A stretch of 64,000 nt of DNA, taken from positions 372,001 to 436,000 of the forward strand of contig NZ_FNHI01000001.1 of NCBI RefSeq assembly GCF_900103455.1, read 5' to 3'. The position numbers and the translations under genes were made by a program. Source of the stretch: Streptomyces wuyuanensis. Its GTDB lineage: Bacteria; Actinomycetota; Actinomycetes; Streptomycetales; Streptomycetaceae. Under the pieces are notes generated by a model, which was given only the letters and a program-made list of their open reading frames with translations, did no database searches and was not told where the DNA came from. Positions 35,298 through 44,084 of the stretch are shown in pieces. Position 1 is the first letter of the stretch, and every line of letters starts with the position of its first letter.

Positions 35298-36971
35298 TCA
35301 CACTTCGACCCGCGCCCGTTCCACCACCGCTGCCTGGTTCAGCCCGTACGGCAGTGTTCCGAACGCCGACCCCCAGTCACCGCCCAGCCGCGAGGCGCAG
35401 AACGCGTCCGCGACCTCCGGCGGCGCCCAGCGCACCAGCAGCGACCCCTGCAGCACCAGCGCCATCCGCTCGGCCAGCCGCCGCGCCCGCACTTCCGCGG
35501 ACTCCAGATCCGCCAGCTCCGTCAGCATCCCCTTGATCGCGCCGTCCAGCCGGTGGTCGGCGCCCCTGGCCAGGCCCACCTCCCGGAGGAAGGCGTCCAT
35601 GGGAAGCGTCTCCCGCCCCCCGCGGCCGGCAGCCCGGGGCGCACCCCGCAGCGCCCGCAGCACGTCCAGCGCCTGGATGTTGCCCGAACCCTCCCAGACG
35701 GAGTTGAGCGGCGACTCCCGCAGCAGCCGCGGCATCCCCGACTCCTCCACATAGCCGTTCCCGCCCAGGCACTCCAGCGCCTCCGCCGCGACCGGCGTAC
35801 ACCGCTTGGTGACCCAGTACTTGGCCGCCGGCACCGCGAGCCGCAGCAGGGCGCGCTCCGACTCCGAGCCCTGCTCCGCGGCGTCGTACGCCGCGGCCAG
35901 CCGCATCGCCAGCACCGTCGCCGCCTCCGACTCCAGCGCCAGATCGGCCAGAACGTTGCGCATCAGGGGCTTGTCGACGAGCGGGCCGCCGAACGCGCTC
36001 CGGGACGCGGCGTGGTGGACGGCCTGCGCCACCGCCTGCCGCATCAGGGCCGCCGAACCGAGCACGCAGTCGAGCCTGGTGGCAGCCACCATCCCGATGA
36101 TGGTGCGCACCCCGCGCCCCTCCTCGCCGACCCGGCGCGCCCAGGTGCCGGCGAACTCCACCTCGGCCGACGCGTTCGAGCGGTTGCCCAGCTTGTCCTT
36201 CAGCCGCTGGATCGCGAACGCGTTCCGCGTCCCGTCGTCCAGCACCCGGGGCACCAGGAAGCACGCCAGCCCGCCGGGCGCCTGGGCCAGCACCAGGAAC
36301 CCGTCGCTCATCGGCGCCGAGCAGAACCACTTGTGCCCGGTCAGCACGTACTCCCCGGCGGCGGCCAGCGGCACGGCCCGGGTCGTGATCGCGCGGACGT
36401 CGCTGCCGCCCTGCTTCTCCGTCATGCCCATCCCGAACAGCACGCCCGGCTTCCGCGCGGCGGGCCGCAGCCCCTGCGCGTACACCGCCGACGTCAGCCG
36501 CGGCTCCCACTCGGCCGCGAGTTCCGGATCGGCGCGCAGCGCGGGCACCGCCGCGTGCGTCATCGAGACCGGGCAGCCGTGCCCGGCGTCCGTCTGCGAC
36601 CAGACGAGGAACCCGGCAGCGCGCCGCACATGCCCGCCGGGCCGTCCCCAGGCGTTCGTCAGACCCGAGGTGACCGCCTTGCCCAGCAGCCGGTGCCACG
36701 CCGGATGGAAGTCGACCTCGTCGATCCGGTTGCCGTACCGGTCGTGCGTGCGCAGCACCGGCGGGTTGGTGTCGGCCTGGACGGCCCACCGCTGCGCCTG
36801 GGCCGATCCCGCGGCCCGGCCGAGCTCCGCGAGCTCCCGCCGCGCCGTGCCGTGGACCCCGGGGTCGAGGTGCCGCTCGACCGCCTCGGCGAGCGCACGG
36901 TCCGCGGAGAACACGTCGTACGCCACCAGGGGCGGAGGCTGGTTGGTCACGGTGTGGGTGCTGGTCGCCAT
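35298..36971 (-). CDS. Acyl-CoA dehydrogenase, AidB-like
   Basis: A 557-residue flavoprotein of the acyl-CoA dehydrogenase superfamily. Landmarks: GMGMTEKQGGSDVRAITT (FAD/substrate motif), GHKWFCSAPMSDGFLVLAQA, and ECLGGNGYVEESGMPRLLRE with NSVWEGSGNIQALDVLRAL, close to AidB, which differs from ordinary dehydrogenases by a longer N-terminus and a C-terminal extension. AidB is linked to alkylation protection in E. coli; here the role is not established. The ATG at 36971 is preceded by TACCGT and no ribosome site. Confidence 0.88.
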   Translation of the reverse strand: MATSTHTVTNQPPPLVAYDVFSADRALAEAVERHLDPGVHGTARRELAELGRAAGSAQAQRWAVQADTNPPVLRTHDRYGNRIDEVDFHPAWHRLLGKAVTSGLTNAWGRPGGHVRRAAGFLVWSQTDAGHGCPVSMTHAAVPALRADPELAAEWEPRLTSAVYAQGLRPAARKPGVLFGMGMTEKQGGSDVRAITTRAVPLAAAGEYVLTGHKWFCSAPMSDGFLVLAQAPGGLACFLVPRVLDDGTRNAFAIQRLKDKLGNRSNASAEVEFAGTWARRVGEEGRGVRTIIGMVAATRLDCVLGSAALMRQAVAQAVHHAASRSAFGGPLVDKPLMRNVLADLALESEAATVLAMRLAAAYDAAEQGSESERALLRLAVPAAKYWVTKRCTPVAAEALECLGGNGYVEESGMPRLLRESPLNSVWEGSGNIQALDVLRALRGAPRAAGRGGRETLPMDAFLREVGLARGADHRLDGAIKGMLTELADLESAEVRARRLAERMALVLQGSLLVRWAPPEVADAFCASRLGGDWGSAFGTLPYGLNQAAVVERARVEV

Positions 36972-36991
36972 GCCGATACGGTAAGGAGGTG
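36969..36991. promoter_or_regulatory. Bidirectional promoter with overlapping -10 boxes, both messages leaderless
   Basis: On the plus strand TACGGT (36977-36982) ends six bases before the GTG at 36989. On the minus strand TACCGT (36983-36978) ends six bases before the ATG at 36971. The two -10 elements overlap by five bases in the near-symmetric TACGGTA. Predicted starts coincide with the two start codons, 18 bp apart. This matches the class of symmetric divergent bacterial promoters. Confidence 0.6.
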
Positions 36992-38314
36992 CAGGCAGCA
37001 AACGAAACACCCGACCGGCCCGCCGGCCGGCTCCACCGGGCCCGAGCCCTCTACCGCAACGTCTCCAAGCGGAAGCTCGCCTGGCTGCTGCTGAAGGACA
37101 CGGTCAACTCGTGCATCGAGTACCGGATCCTGGGGCTCGCGGCCGAGGCCGCGTTCTTCACCCTGCTGTCCCTGCCGCCGCTGATGCTCGGGCTGCTCGG
37201 GCTGCTCGGCTACGTCGACGACTGGACCAGCACCACCACCGTCGCGTCCATCCAGGAGAACATCCTCCGCGCCGCCGGCACCGTCATGTCCGACCGCGGC
37301 GTCAACGACATCGCCAAACCCCTGCTGGAGGACGTCACCCGCGGCGGCCGCCCCGACGTCATCTCCCTCGGATTCGCCATCGCGCTGTGGTCAGGCTCCC
37401 GCGCGGTGAACGTCTTCATCGACACCATCACCGTGATGTACGGGCTCGACGGCCAGCGCGGCATCGTCGCCACCCGGCTGCTGGCCTTCCTGCTCTATCT
37501 GATCGCGCTGCTGATCGGCGCCGTCGTGCTGCCGCTCGCCGTGGTCGGCCCGGACCGGGTCGTCGAGTTCGTGCCGTTCGGCGCGGACCTCGTCACCCTC
37601 CTGTACTGGCCGGTGGTGATCCTGCTGTCCGTCGCCTTCCTCACCACGCTCTACCACGTGTCCGTGCCGGTCCGCTCGCCGTGGGTGGAGGACGTCCCGG
37701 GCGCGCTCGTGGCCCTCGGCATGTGGTTCCTCGGCAGCTTCCTGCTGCGCATCTATCTGACCAGCACCGTCGAGGGCCCCACCATCTACGGCTCCCTCGC
37801 CGCGCCCATCGCCGTGCTGCTGTGGATCGGCATCTCGGCGTTCGCGGTCCTCGTCGGCGCCGCCGTCAACGCCGCCATCGACCGGGTCTGGCCGTCGGTC
37901 ACCACGGCCGCCGCGCGCGCCGCGAACCAGCGTGCCCGGGCCGCTCACGCCGCCGAGCTGGTCGCCCGCGCGCGGGCGGCGGAGGGGGACAGCGAGGACT
38001 GGGAGGAGGGCGGCGGGGACATGCCCTCGGAGTTCCCCGAGCGCTGGTCGAAGTTCCTGCCCCCGGACGATGTGCGGTCCCGGCTCCAGGGCAGCCGGGA
38101 GCACCGCGACCGGGACACCCGGGACGCTCGCGACCGGAAGGAGCCCCGTGGCCGGGACCCCCGTGACGAGGACACCCGTGGCCGGGACCCCCGTGACGAG
38201 GACACCCGTGGCCGGGACCCTCGTGACGAGGACACCCGTGGCCGGGACACCCGTGGCAAGGACGGAGACGGCGACCGGGACAGGGACGGCGACAAGGGCG
38301 AGCAGAAGCTCTGA
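36989..38314 (+). CDS. YihY/BrkB-family inner-membrane protein with repetitive charged tail
   Basis: 441 residues. The membrane domain (about 40-305) has six hydrophobic segments and the family signature [20 protein letters not shown], with [20 protein letters not shown] near its end. Function of the family is unsettled; it is not an RNase despite the old RNase BN name. The cytoplasmic tail from about 365 is very charged and contains a decapeptide [10 protein letters not shown] repeated three times plus a partial copy. The GTG at 36989 directly abuts AAGGAG, too close for Shine-Dalgarno use, consistent with a leaderless message. Confidence 0.88.
   Translation: MQAANETPDRPAGRLHRARALYRNVSKRKLAWLLLKDTVNSCIEYRILGLAAEAAFFTLLSLPPLMLGLLGLLGYVDDWTSTTTVASIQENILRAAGTVMSDRGVNDIAKPLLEDVTRGGRPDVISLGFAIALWSGSRAVNVFIDTITVMYGLDGQRGIVATRLLAFLLYLIALLIGAVVLPLAVVGPDRVVEFVPFGADLVTLLYWPVVILLSVAFLTTLYHVSVPVRSPWVEDVPGALVALGMWFLGSFLLRIYLTSTVEGPTIYGSLAAPIAVLLWIGISAFAVLVGAAVNAAIDRVWPSVTTAAARAANQRARAAHAAELVARARAAEGDSEDWEEGGGDMPSEFPERWSKFLPPDDVRSRLQGSREHRDRDTRDARDRKEPRGRDPRDEDTRGRDPRDEDTRGRDPRDEDTRGRDTRGKDGDGDRDRDGDKGEQKL
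38150..38239 (+). repeat. Three 30-bp tandem repeats in the YihY gene
   Basis: Three near-identical 30-base units (starting GGCCGGGACCCCCGTGACGA) cover 38150-38239, followed by a partial unit. They encode the repeated decapeptide [10 protein letters not shown]. The first two units are identical and the third differs by one base, suggesting recent expansion by slippage or unequal exchange. Confidence 0.9.
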
Positions 38315-38457
38315 CGGGGGAGCCTGCGGGCCGTGGCGCAGCTCTGAACGGGAACCGGCGCTCCGGCGAGGGCAGTGGAGATCCGGAGATCGGAGACCGG
38401 AGCCGCCGGAGACCGGAGAGGCGCAGAACCTCCGGGCCATGTCCTAGCCTCGACAGC

Positions 38458-39204
38458 ATGTACGCGGAACGGGCTTCCCTGCTGGACGGCGCCGTCGTCT
38501 GGCACAACGAGCCCGGCCCCGGCCCTGCGGTGCCCGTTCTGCCCGACGGCTGCATGGACCTGCTGTGGACCGAGGGCCGGCTGCTGGTCGCCGGGCCCGA
38601 CACCCACGCGCAGCCGCCCGACGGCGCCCGAGCCGCCTGGGCCGGCGTGCGTTTCCCGCCCGGAGCGGCGCCCGCCTTCTTCGGAGTCCCCGCCCACGAA
38701 CTGCGTGATCTGCGCGTGGACCTCTCCGACGTCTGGCCCGCCCGACGGGTGCGGTCGCTGGCGGACCGGATCACCGACTCGCCGGACCGGGTCGCCGCGC
38801 TGGAGGCCGTGGCATTGCGGCACGCGGCGGACGCACCCCCGCCCGACCCGTTGCTGCGGGCCGTCGTGGAGGGACTGGACGCGGGCGGGACGGTGGCTTC
38901 GACCGCCGCCGCCGTCGGGCTGGGCGCCCGTCAGCTGCACCGCCGCTCCCTGGACGCCTTCGGCTACGGGCCGAAGACACTCGCCCGAGTGCTGCGGCTG
39001 CAACGCGCCCTGGCCCTCCTACGGGACGGCGTGCCGTATGCCGGGGCCGCCCTGGCCGCGGGCTGCTCCGACCAGGCGCACCTCGCGCGCGAGATGCGGG
39101 ACCTGACCGGGCTCACCCTCGGCCGCTACGCGGAGCTGACCTCCGGGTCCTGGCCTGCGAACAGTGACACCCCGGCGCCGTCCGGGTCGAGGACGACCGC
39201 GTAG
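38458..39204 (+). CDS. AraC-family transcriptional regulator
   Basis: 248 residues. The C-terminal part has two helix-turn-helix units: [20 protein letters not shown] followed by [17 protein letters not shown] and [20 protein letters not shown]. The N-terminal [21 protein letters not shown] is the small cupin-like sensor seen in DUF6597-type AraC regulators. TAGCCT (38445-38450) lies seven bases before the ATG, so it is probably leaderless. Its 3' end overlaps the convergent VOC gene by 79 bases. Confidence 0.88.
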   Translation: MYAERASLLDGAVVWHNEPGPGPAVPVLPDGCMDLLWTEGRLLVAGPDTHAQPPDGARAAWAGVRFPPGAAPAFFGVPAHELRDLRVDLSDVWPARRVRSLADRITDSPDRVAALEAVALRHAADAPPPDPLLRAVVEGLDAGGTVASTAAAVGLGARQLHRRSLDAFGYGPKTLARVLRLQRALALLRDGVPYAGAALAAGCSDQAHLAREMRDLTGLTLGRYAELTSGSWPANSDTPAPSGSRTTA

Positions 39205-39536
39205 CGCTGTCCCCAGACCGCGTCCCAGGGCGCGAGGTGGCCGCGATGGCCCGCTCCGACGAGCTCTTCGTACAACTTGTCCACCTCGGCGGGGCTGTCG
39301 CAGAGGAAGGCGAGACCCACCCGGTCCCCGCCCTCGGGGCGCTTCCAGCCGGGGTCGAAGGAGCGGATGGTGTCCTCGGTGTCGAACAGCACGCGCGGCC
39401 CACCGGGCAGTACGGCCTCGACGTGCGGCGCGGACTCGGCCCCCTCGGGGATGTCCAGGCCGAGCCGGCGGTAGAAGGCGAGCGAGGCGGCCATGTCGGA
39501 GACGACCAGGCCGACGGCATCGAGTCGTGGAGTCAT
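39126..39536 (-). CDS. VOC (glyoxalase/bleomycin-resistance) family protein
   Basis: 136 residues with the paired beta-alpha-beta-beta-beta modules of the VOC superfamily: [20 protein letters not shown] at the start and [18 protein letters not shown] at the end. No pathway is indicated, so isomerase, dioxygenase and binding roles are all open. TACGGT (minus strand, 39548-39543) ends six bases before the ATG, with no ribosome site. The last 79 bases are antisense to the AraC gene. Confidence 0.85.
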   Translation of the reverse strand: MTPRLDAVGLVVSDMAASLAFYRRLGLDIPEGAESAPHVEAVLPGGPRVLFDTEDTIRSFDPGWKRPEGGDRVGLAFLCDSPAEVDKLYEELVGAGHRGHLAPWDAVWGQRYAVVLDPDGAGVSLFAGQDPEVSSA

Positions 39537-39781
39537 GCGGCCACCGTAGAGGCGGTGACCGGGCGTGGTCTTGAAGGAATCGGACGTGGCTGCCGAAGGC
39601 GGCGGGGAGGGATGCGGGCATCGGTGCCGCCTGCCGCGCCCAGGCCGGCGGCGAGACCGCACCGATGCCGACGGGCGCGGGCGGCTCTTCCCCTCCTGGC
39701 GCCGGAACGGGAGGTGGTGTCACCGATTCGTAAGGGGGTGCGGCGCGCGCCCGGGGGGGCCGGGCGGAGAAGAATGGGTCC

Positions 39782-40738
39782 ATGCACAACATCCTGGTCG
39801 TCGACGACGATCCGACCGTCGCCGAAGTGGTCACCGGCTATCTGGAACGGGCCGGGTTCACGGTGGCCCGCGCCTCGGACGGGCCCGGAGCCCTGGAGGC
39901 CGCGGGCGGGCAATGGCCGGATCTGGTGGTCCTCGATCTGATGCTGCCGGGCATGGACGGCCTCGAGGTCTGCCGAAGGCTCCGCGGCCGGGGGCCCGTT
40001 CCGGTGATCATGCTGACCGCGCGCGGGGACGAGGACGACCGGATCCTGGGACTCGAGACCGGCGCCGACGACTACGTCACCAAGCCGTTCAGCCCGCGCG
40101 AACTGGTCCTGCGGGTCGAGTCCGTGCTGCGCCGCGGCCGGGCGGCCGCCGAAGCCGCCCCCGGCGGGCCCGTGCTCGGCTGCGCCGGAATCACCGTGGA
40201 CCCGGCTGCCCGCAGGGTCACCAAGAACGGTACGGAAATCGGCCTCACCCTGCGGGAGTTCGACCTGCTCCTGCACCTCATGCGTCACCGCGGGCAGGCC
40301 ATCGGGCGCGAGACCCTGATGCAGGACGTGTGGGGCTGGGACTTCGGTGACCTGTCGACGGTCACCGTCCACGTGCGGCGGCTGCGCGGCAAGATCGAGG
40401 ACGATCCGGCCCGGCCGCGCCTGATCCACACGGTCTGGGGCGTCGGCTACCGCTTCGACGCACCCGCGGAGCCGGAACGGCCGTCGGCATCGGCGGGGCC
40501 GGCCGGCCCCGCCTGGACCCCGAGGCCGGAGGGGGCGGCCCACCACGACGGCGGAGCCAGGACCTCGCCGCAGGGTTCCGGCCGGATGGCGGGCGACCGG
40601 ACGCCCGGCGGGGGCGCGCCTGACGGCCGGACGCGGGATGGACGACCGGACGACCGGACGCCGGAGGGGCAACCGGACGGCCGGACCGCCGGCGAGGGCG
40701 CTGCCGGCGAGGGCGCCGCCGGTGCGGACGGGGCGTGA
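39782..40738 (+). CDS. OmpR-family response regulator with long repetitive tail
   Basis: Receiver domain (1-120) with acidic pair in ILVVDDDPTVAEVV, phospho-acceptor Asp in LVVLDLMLPGMDG and Lys in YVTKPFSPRELVLRV; then a winged-helix domain (about 135-230) ending LIHTVWGVGYRFD. Canonical members stop there; this one continues for about 85 residues of Gly/Asp/Arg/Pro-rich tail with DGRT/GEGAAGEGAAG repeats, probably disordered. The sensor kinase follows with a GTGA overlap, so they form one two-component system. Confidence 0.92.
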   Translation: MHNILVVDDDPTVAEVVTGYLERAGFTVARASDGPGALEAAGGQWPDLVVLDLMLPGMDGLEVCRRLRGRGPVPVIMLTARGDEDDRILGLETGADDYVTKPFSPRELVLRVESVLRRGRAAAEAAPGGPVLGCAGITVDPAARRVTKNGTEIGLTLREFDLLLHLMRHRGQAIGRETLMQDVWGWDFGDLSTVTVHVRRLRGKIEDDPARPRLIHTVWGVGYRFDAPAEPERPSASAGPAGPAWTPRPEGAAHHDGGARTSPQGSGRMAGDRTPGGGAPDGRTRDGRPDDRTPEGQPDGRTAGEGAAGEGAAGADGA

Positions 40739-41853
40739 GTGGCGTGCGCGACGTCCTCCTCATCGCCCTCTTCGCCTTCCTCGGTGCTGCCGCGGCCGGC
40801 CTGGCCGGCGCCGTGGTGCTGCGGATGCTGCGCCGGCGGTCCGTCACCGTGTCGCTGACCGTGGTCGCCGGCGTGGCCGTCGTGGCGATGCTCGCCGGAA
40901 CCCTGGCGGTCGCCCGTGCGATGTTCCTGTCCCCGCACGATCTGACCGTCGTCACCACGGTCGTCGCGATGGCCGCGGTCGTGTCCCTCGCAACGGCCCT
41001 GCTGCTCGGCCGGTGGGTCGTCGCCCGCAGCCGTGAACTCGCCCGCGCCGCCCGCACCTTCGGGGAGGACGGCAGCTTCGCCGCGCCCGGCGGCGATGCC
41101 ACGGCCGAGCTCGCCGAGCTGGGCAGGGAACTCGCCGCCACCAGCGCCAGGCTCGCCGAGTCCCGCGAGCGGGAACGTGCGCTGGAGACCTCCCGGAGGG
41201 AACTCGTCGCCTGGATCTCGCACGATCTGCGCACCCCGCTCGCCGGGCTGCGGGCCATGTCGGAGGCGCTGGAGGACGGGGTCGCCCCCGACCCGCAGCG
41301 GTACTTCCGGCAGATCCGCGCCGAGGTCGAGCGGATGAACCGGATGGTCGGCGATCTGTTCGAACTGTCCCGCATCCACGCCGGCGCGCTCGCGCTCACC
41401 CCCACCCGGATCTCCGCGCACGACCTGGTCGGCGACGCGCTGGCGGGCGCCGGCCCGCTGGCCCGGGAGCACGGCGTACGGCTCGTGGGGGACCGGGTGG
41501 AACCGGTGCCGATCGAGGTGGACGCCGAGGAGATGACGAGGGTTCTGGCCAACCTGCTGGTCAACGCGATCCGGCGGACACCGGCAGACGGGACGGTCGC
41601 GGTGGCCGCCGAACGCCGGGAGGACTCCGTCGTGCTGTCCGTGACCGACGGCTGCGGCGGTATCCCGGAGGAGGAACTGCCGAGGGTCTTCGACACGGGC
41701 TGGCGCGGTACCGAGGCCCGGACCCCTCCGGCGGGAGCCGGCCTCGGTCTCGCGATCGTGCGGGGCATCGTCGAGGCGCACGACGGCCGCGCCGGTGTGC
41801 ACAACGTGTCGGGCGGCTGCCGCTTCGAGGTGACTCTGCCGGCAGCTCCGTGA
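40735..41853 (+). CDS. Two-component sensor histidine kinase
   Basis: 372 residues. Two N-terminal membrane segments (about 5-28 and 65-88) enclose a short loop, followed by a HAMP-like linker. The HisKA motif is LVAWISHDLRTPLAGLRAMS (phospho-His near residue 161). ATPase boxes are visible: LANLLVNAIRRTP (N), VTDGCGGIPEEELPRVFDTG (G1/F) and GAGLGLAIVRGI (G2). With almost no extracytoplasmic domain it probably senses membrane or internal signals. The start is GTG 40735, overlapping the regulator stop. Confidence 0.92.
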   Translation: MSGVRDVLLIALFAFLGAAAAGLAGAVVLRMLRRRSVTVSLTVVAGVAVVAMLAGTLAVARAMFLSPHDLTVVTTVVAMAAVVSLATALLLGRWVVARSRELARAARTFGEDGSFAAPGGDATAELAELGRELAATSARLAESRERERALETSRRELVAWISHDLRTPLAGLRAMSEALEDGVAPDPQRYFRQIRAEVERMNRMVGDLFELSRIHAGALALTPTRISAHDLVGDALAGAGPLAREHGVRLVGDRVEPVPIEVDAEEMTRVLANLLVNAIRRTPADGTVAVAAERREDSVVLSVTDGCGGIPEEELPRVFDTGWRGTEARTPPAGAGLGLAIVRGIVEAHDGRAGVHNVSGGCRFEVTLPAAP

Positions 41854-41880
41854 CGGTGGCGCCGATGCGCGGGCGCGGCG

Positions 41881-43047
41881 TCACAGCGACCGGTACACCG
41901 CCTCGACGAGCGCCATCTTGCGCGGGTCGTCGGCGATCCGTGAGCCCATGCGGTTCATGACGTACCCCATCGACAGCTCCGCCTCCGGGTCCGCGAGCCC
42001 GCAGGAGCCGCCGAAGCCGTCGTGGCCGACGGCCCGCGGGTTGGGGCCGTACGATCCGTGGGGGCCGCTCAGCCACAACCCGAGCGCGACCTCGGTGTCA
42101 TGGGCCAAGCCCGCGCCGAGGACGAGGTCCCGGCAGGGGCCCTGGCCCTCGCGGACCCGCTCAGCGGCGGCGGCCGACAGCACCCGGCGGCCCCCGAGCA
42201 GACCGCCCGAGGCGACTGTCCCGTACAGCTCGGCGACGGCGCGGGCGGTGCCGTGGCCGTTGGCGGCCGGGATCTCGGCGGCCCGCCACTCCGGGCTGTT
42301 GGCCTCCCGGGCGCCCACGGCGGGGTTGGCCAGGGCGGCCAGTGCCACGGGCTCCAACTGGGCGAAGACCGCGGCCTGTTCGCCGGCCGACGCGGCGGGT
42401 GCGTGAACCAGCTCGGCGGTGCGGTGGTACTCCTTCCGCGGCAGTCCGACGGAGAAGTCGACGCCGCACGGCCCCGTCACCTCCTCGTGCAGGAACGCGC
42501 CGGGCAGCAGACCCGTGACGCGCCGCACCACCTCGCCGACCAGGAAGCCGTAGGTCATGGCGTGGTAGCCGGACCGGGTCCCCGGCTCCCACCACGGCTC
42601 GGTCGCGGCCAGCCGCGCCACCGTGAGCTCCCAGTCGCAGAGTTCGGCGAACGTGTGGGGCGCACGCAGGCCGGCGAGGCCCGAGCGGTGCGACAGCAGG
42701 TGGCGGACGAGGACGGTCTCCTTGCCGGCGGCGGCGAACTCCGGCCAGTACGAGGCCACCGGTGCGTCCAGGTCGAGCAGCCCCCGGTCGGCGAGGACGT
42801 GCGCGCACAGTGCGGTGGGTCCTTTCGTCGTCGACCAGACGTTGACGACGGTGTCCCGCTCCCAGGGCCGGGTGCGCGCCGCGTCCGCCCAGCCGCCCCA
42901 CAGGTCGACCACCGTCCGCCCGCCGGCCCGGACCGCCACGGCGGCGCCCAGTTCCCCGCGTTCGCCGAAGTTCTCCTCGAAGGCGGTGCGGACCGCGGCG
43001 AACCGCGTGTCGCACCGGCCCTCGATCCGTGCCCCGATGTCGCCCAT
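41881..43047 (-). CDS. Serine hydrolase of the beta-lactamase class C/EstB family
   Basis: 388 residues, S12-type serine hydrolase. The SxxK motif is in VNVWSTTKGPTAL (Ser about 82) and the Tyr motif in SGYHAMTYGFLVGEVV. No signal peptide, so it acts inside the cell, like EstB esterases and lovastatin-type acyltransferases, rather than as an antibiotic beta-lactamase. ATG 43047 has GGGAGGGG upstream. A TetR-type palindrome lies about 55 bases upstream. Confidence 0.87.
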   Translation of the reverse strand: MGDIGARIEGRCDTRFAAVRTAFEENFGERGELGAAVAVRAGGRTVVDLWGGWADAARTRPWERDTVVNVWSTTKGPTALCAHVLADRGLLDLDAPVASYWPEFAAAGKETVLVRHLLSHRSGLAGLRAPHTFAELCDWELTVARLAATEPWWEPGTRSGYHAMTYGFLVGEVVRRVTGLLPGAFLHEEVTGPCGVDFSVGLPRKEYHRTAELVHAPAASAGEQAAVFAQLEPVALAALANPAVGAREANSPEWRAAEIPAANGHGTARAVAELYGTVASGGLLGGRRVLSAAAAERVREGQGPCRDLVLGAGLAHDTEVALGLWLSGPHGSYGPNPRAVGHDGFGGSCGLADPEAELSMGYVMNRMGSRIADDPRKMALVEAVYRSL

Positions 43048-43102
43048 GGCCCCTCCCTGGTCCGTCGTGCGCCGTCGTGCACCGGCCGGTGGCAGGAACA
43101 TA

Positions 43103-43114
43103 CCGACTGGTCGG
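43103..43114. promoter_or_regulatory. TetR-type operator-like palindrome upstream of the serine hydrolase
   Basis: CCGAC-TG-GTCGG, preceded by ATA (ATACCGACTGGTCGG), resembles operators of TetR-family repressors in actinomycetes. It is 56 bases upstream of the hydrolase start. No TetR gene is adjacent, so the regulator would act from elsewhere. Confidence 0.35.
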
Positions 43115-43246
43115 ACAGTCGGGAAGGCCACACGAGCGGCCACCCCAACGGGAGCGGGCCGGGGAGGCGTTGTCAGTGCCGTAGGGCAGGGTGGCGGGTG
43201 CACCGTCACATATGACGCGAGACGACCCGAGAGGAACGGCCGACCG

Positions 43247-43549
43247 ATGAGTGGCACCGCTGTGATGACGTCCCGTGAACGAGCCGCCGCCCAGGCGTAC
43301 TTGCGCCTCCTCGGCGCCGTGCGCGCCGCGCTCGCCGAACCTCCCGGCGCCGACGCGCCGCCCCCTCCCGTGCTGCTCAGCGCTCCCATGGCGGAGGCCG
43401 ACGAGGCCCTCGCCGCGGCGGGGCTCCTGGGCAACGAGGAGACGCTGTTCGGTCTGGTGACGGGGCTGCACCGCACGAACCCTCCGGGCCCGGCGGCGTG
43501 CCGCGTCCCGCGTCCCGCCCGCGTCACGCCTCGTGGCGCAGGGGCGTGA
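43247..43549 (+). CDS. Small hypothetical protein (100 aa)
   Basis: I recognise no family. The first 65 residues look protein-like, with an amphipathic helix (SRERAAAQAYLRLLGAVRAA) and EADEALAAAGLLGNEETLFG; the last 25 are Pro/Arg-rich. ATG 43247 has GAGGAAC upstream. Its last 26 bases overlap the convergent cupin gene. It diverges from the serine hydrolase. Confidence 0.5.
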   Translation: MSGTAVMTSRERAAAQAYLRLLGAVRAALAEPPGADAPPPPVLLSAPMAEADEALAAAGLLGNEETLFGLVTGLHRTNPPGPAACRVPRPARVTPRGAGA

Positions 43550-44084
43550 GCTGCTCGATGTCGTAACGGGCGCGGAGCCGGGCGATCGCGTCGTGGTCCG
43601 GCGGGCCGCCCGAATCGAGGATGCCGATCAGCTCCTCGAAGTACCGCTCGTGGTCGGGTGGCGGGGAGGCCTGGAAGAACATCCGCGCGGGTTTCCCCGT
43701 CCGGTTCGCGAACGCGTGCGGACAGCCGGGCGGCACGACGACGACCGTGCCCGGGCCGGCGCGCACCGGACGCCTCCCCGACGGGGACTCCCAGTCACGC
43801 CAGTCGCCGTCCGTCCGCACCCGCGGCTCGAAGGCGAGCATGTCCAGCTCGCCCTCGAGCACGTAGAAGAGCTCCTCGCTCCGGGCGTGCACATGCGCCC
43901 CGACGTCGAACCCCGGAGGGACGACCACCTCGAAACTGGACGACACACGGGAGTGCTCACCGGTGACCTTGAACGTCACCTCCTGGGCGGCCGCGCGCAG
44001 TGTGCGGCCGTGGCCCCCGGGCACCAGCAGCCCCTCCGCCGACGTGGTGTCCGCGCCCCGGGGCGCCTGGATGTGGGAGGTCAC
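43524..44084 (-). CDS. Cupin protein, MomA-like monooxygenase of the flaviolin cluster
   Basis: 186 residues with one cupin barrel: VGAHVHARSEELFYVLEGEL (first metal motif) and VVVVPPGCPHAFANRTGKP (second). Next to rppA and a CYP158-like P450 it corresponds to MomA-type proteins, which oxidise 1,3,6,8-tetrahydroxynaphthalene to flaviolin. The start is GTG 44084, overlapping the P450 stop (GTGA), so it is translationally coupled and third in the rppA-P450-cupin operon. Function is by context; the cupin call itself is firm. Confidence 0.8.
   Translation of the reverse strand: MTSHIQAPRGADTTSAEGLLVPGGHGRTLRAAAQEVTFKVTGEHSRVSSSFEVVVPPGFDVGAHVHARSEELFYVLEGELDMLAFEPRVRTDGDWRDWESPSGRRPVRAGPGTVVVVPPGCPHAFANRTGKPARMFFQASPPPDHERYFEELIGILDSGGPPDHDAIARLRARYDIEQLTPLRHEA

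Noticed and set aside
38150..38239. 30-bp repeats as a CRISPR array
   Set aside because: Units are directly adjacent without spacers and encode an in-frame decapeptide.
41881..43047. Class C beta-lactamase antibiotic resistance gene
   Set aside because: No signal peptide and the motifs fit cytoplasmic EstB-type serine hydrolases better.
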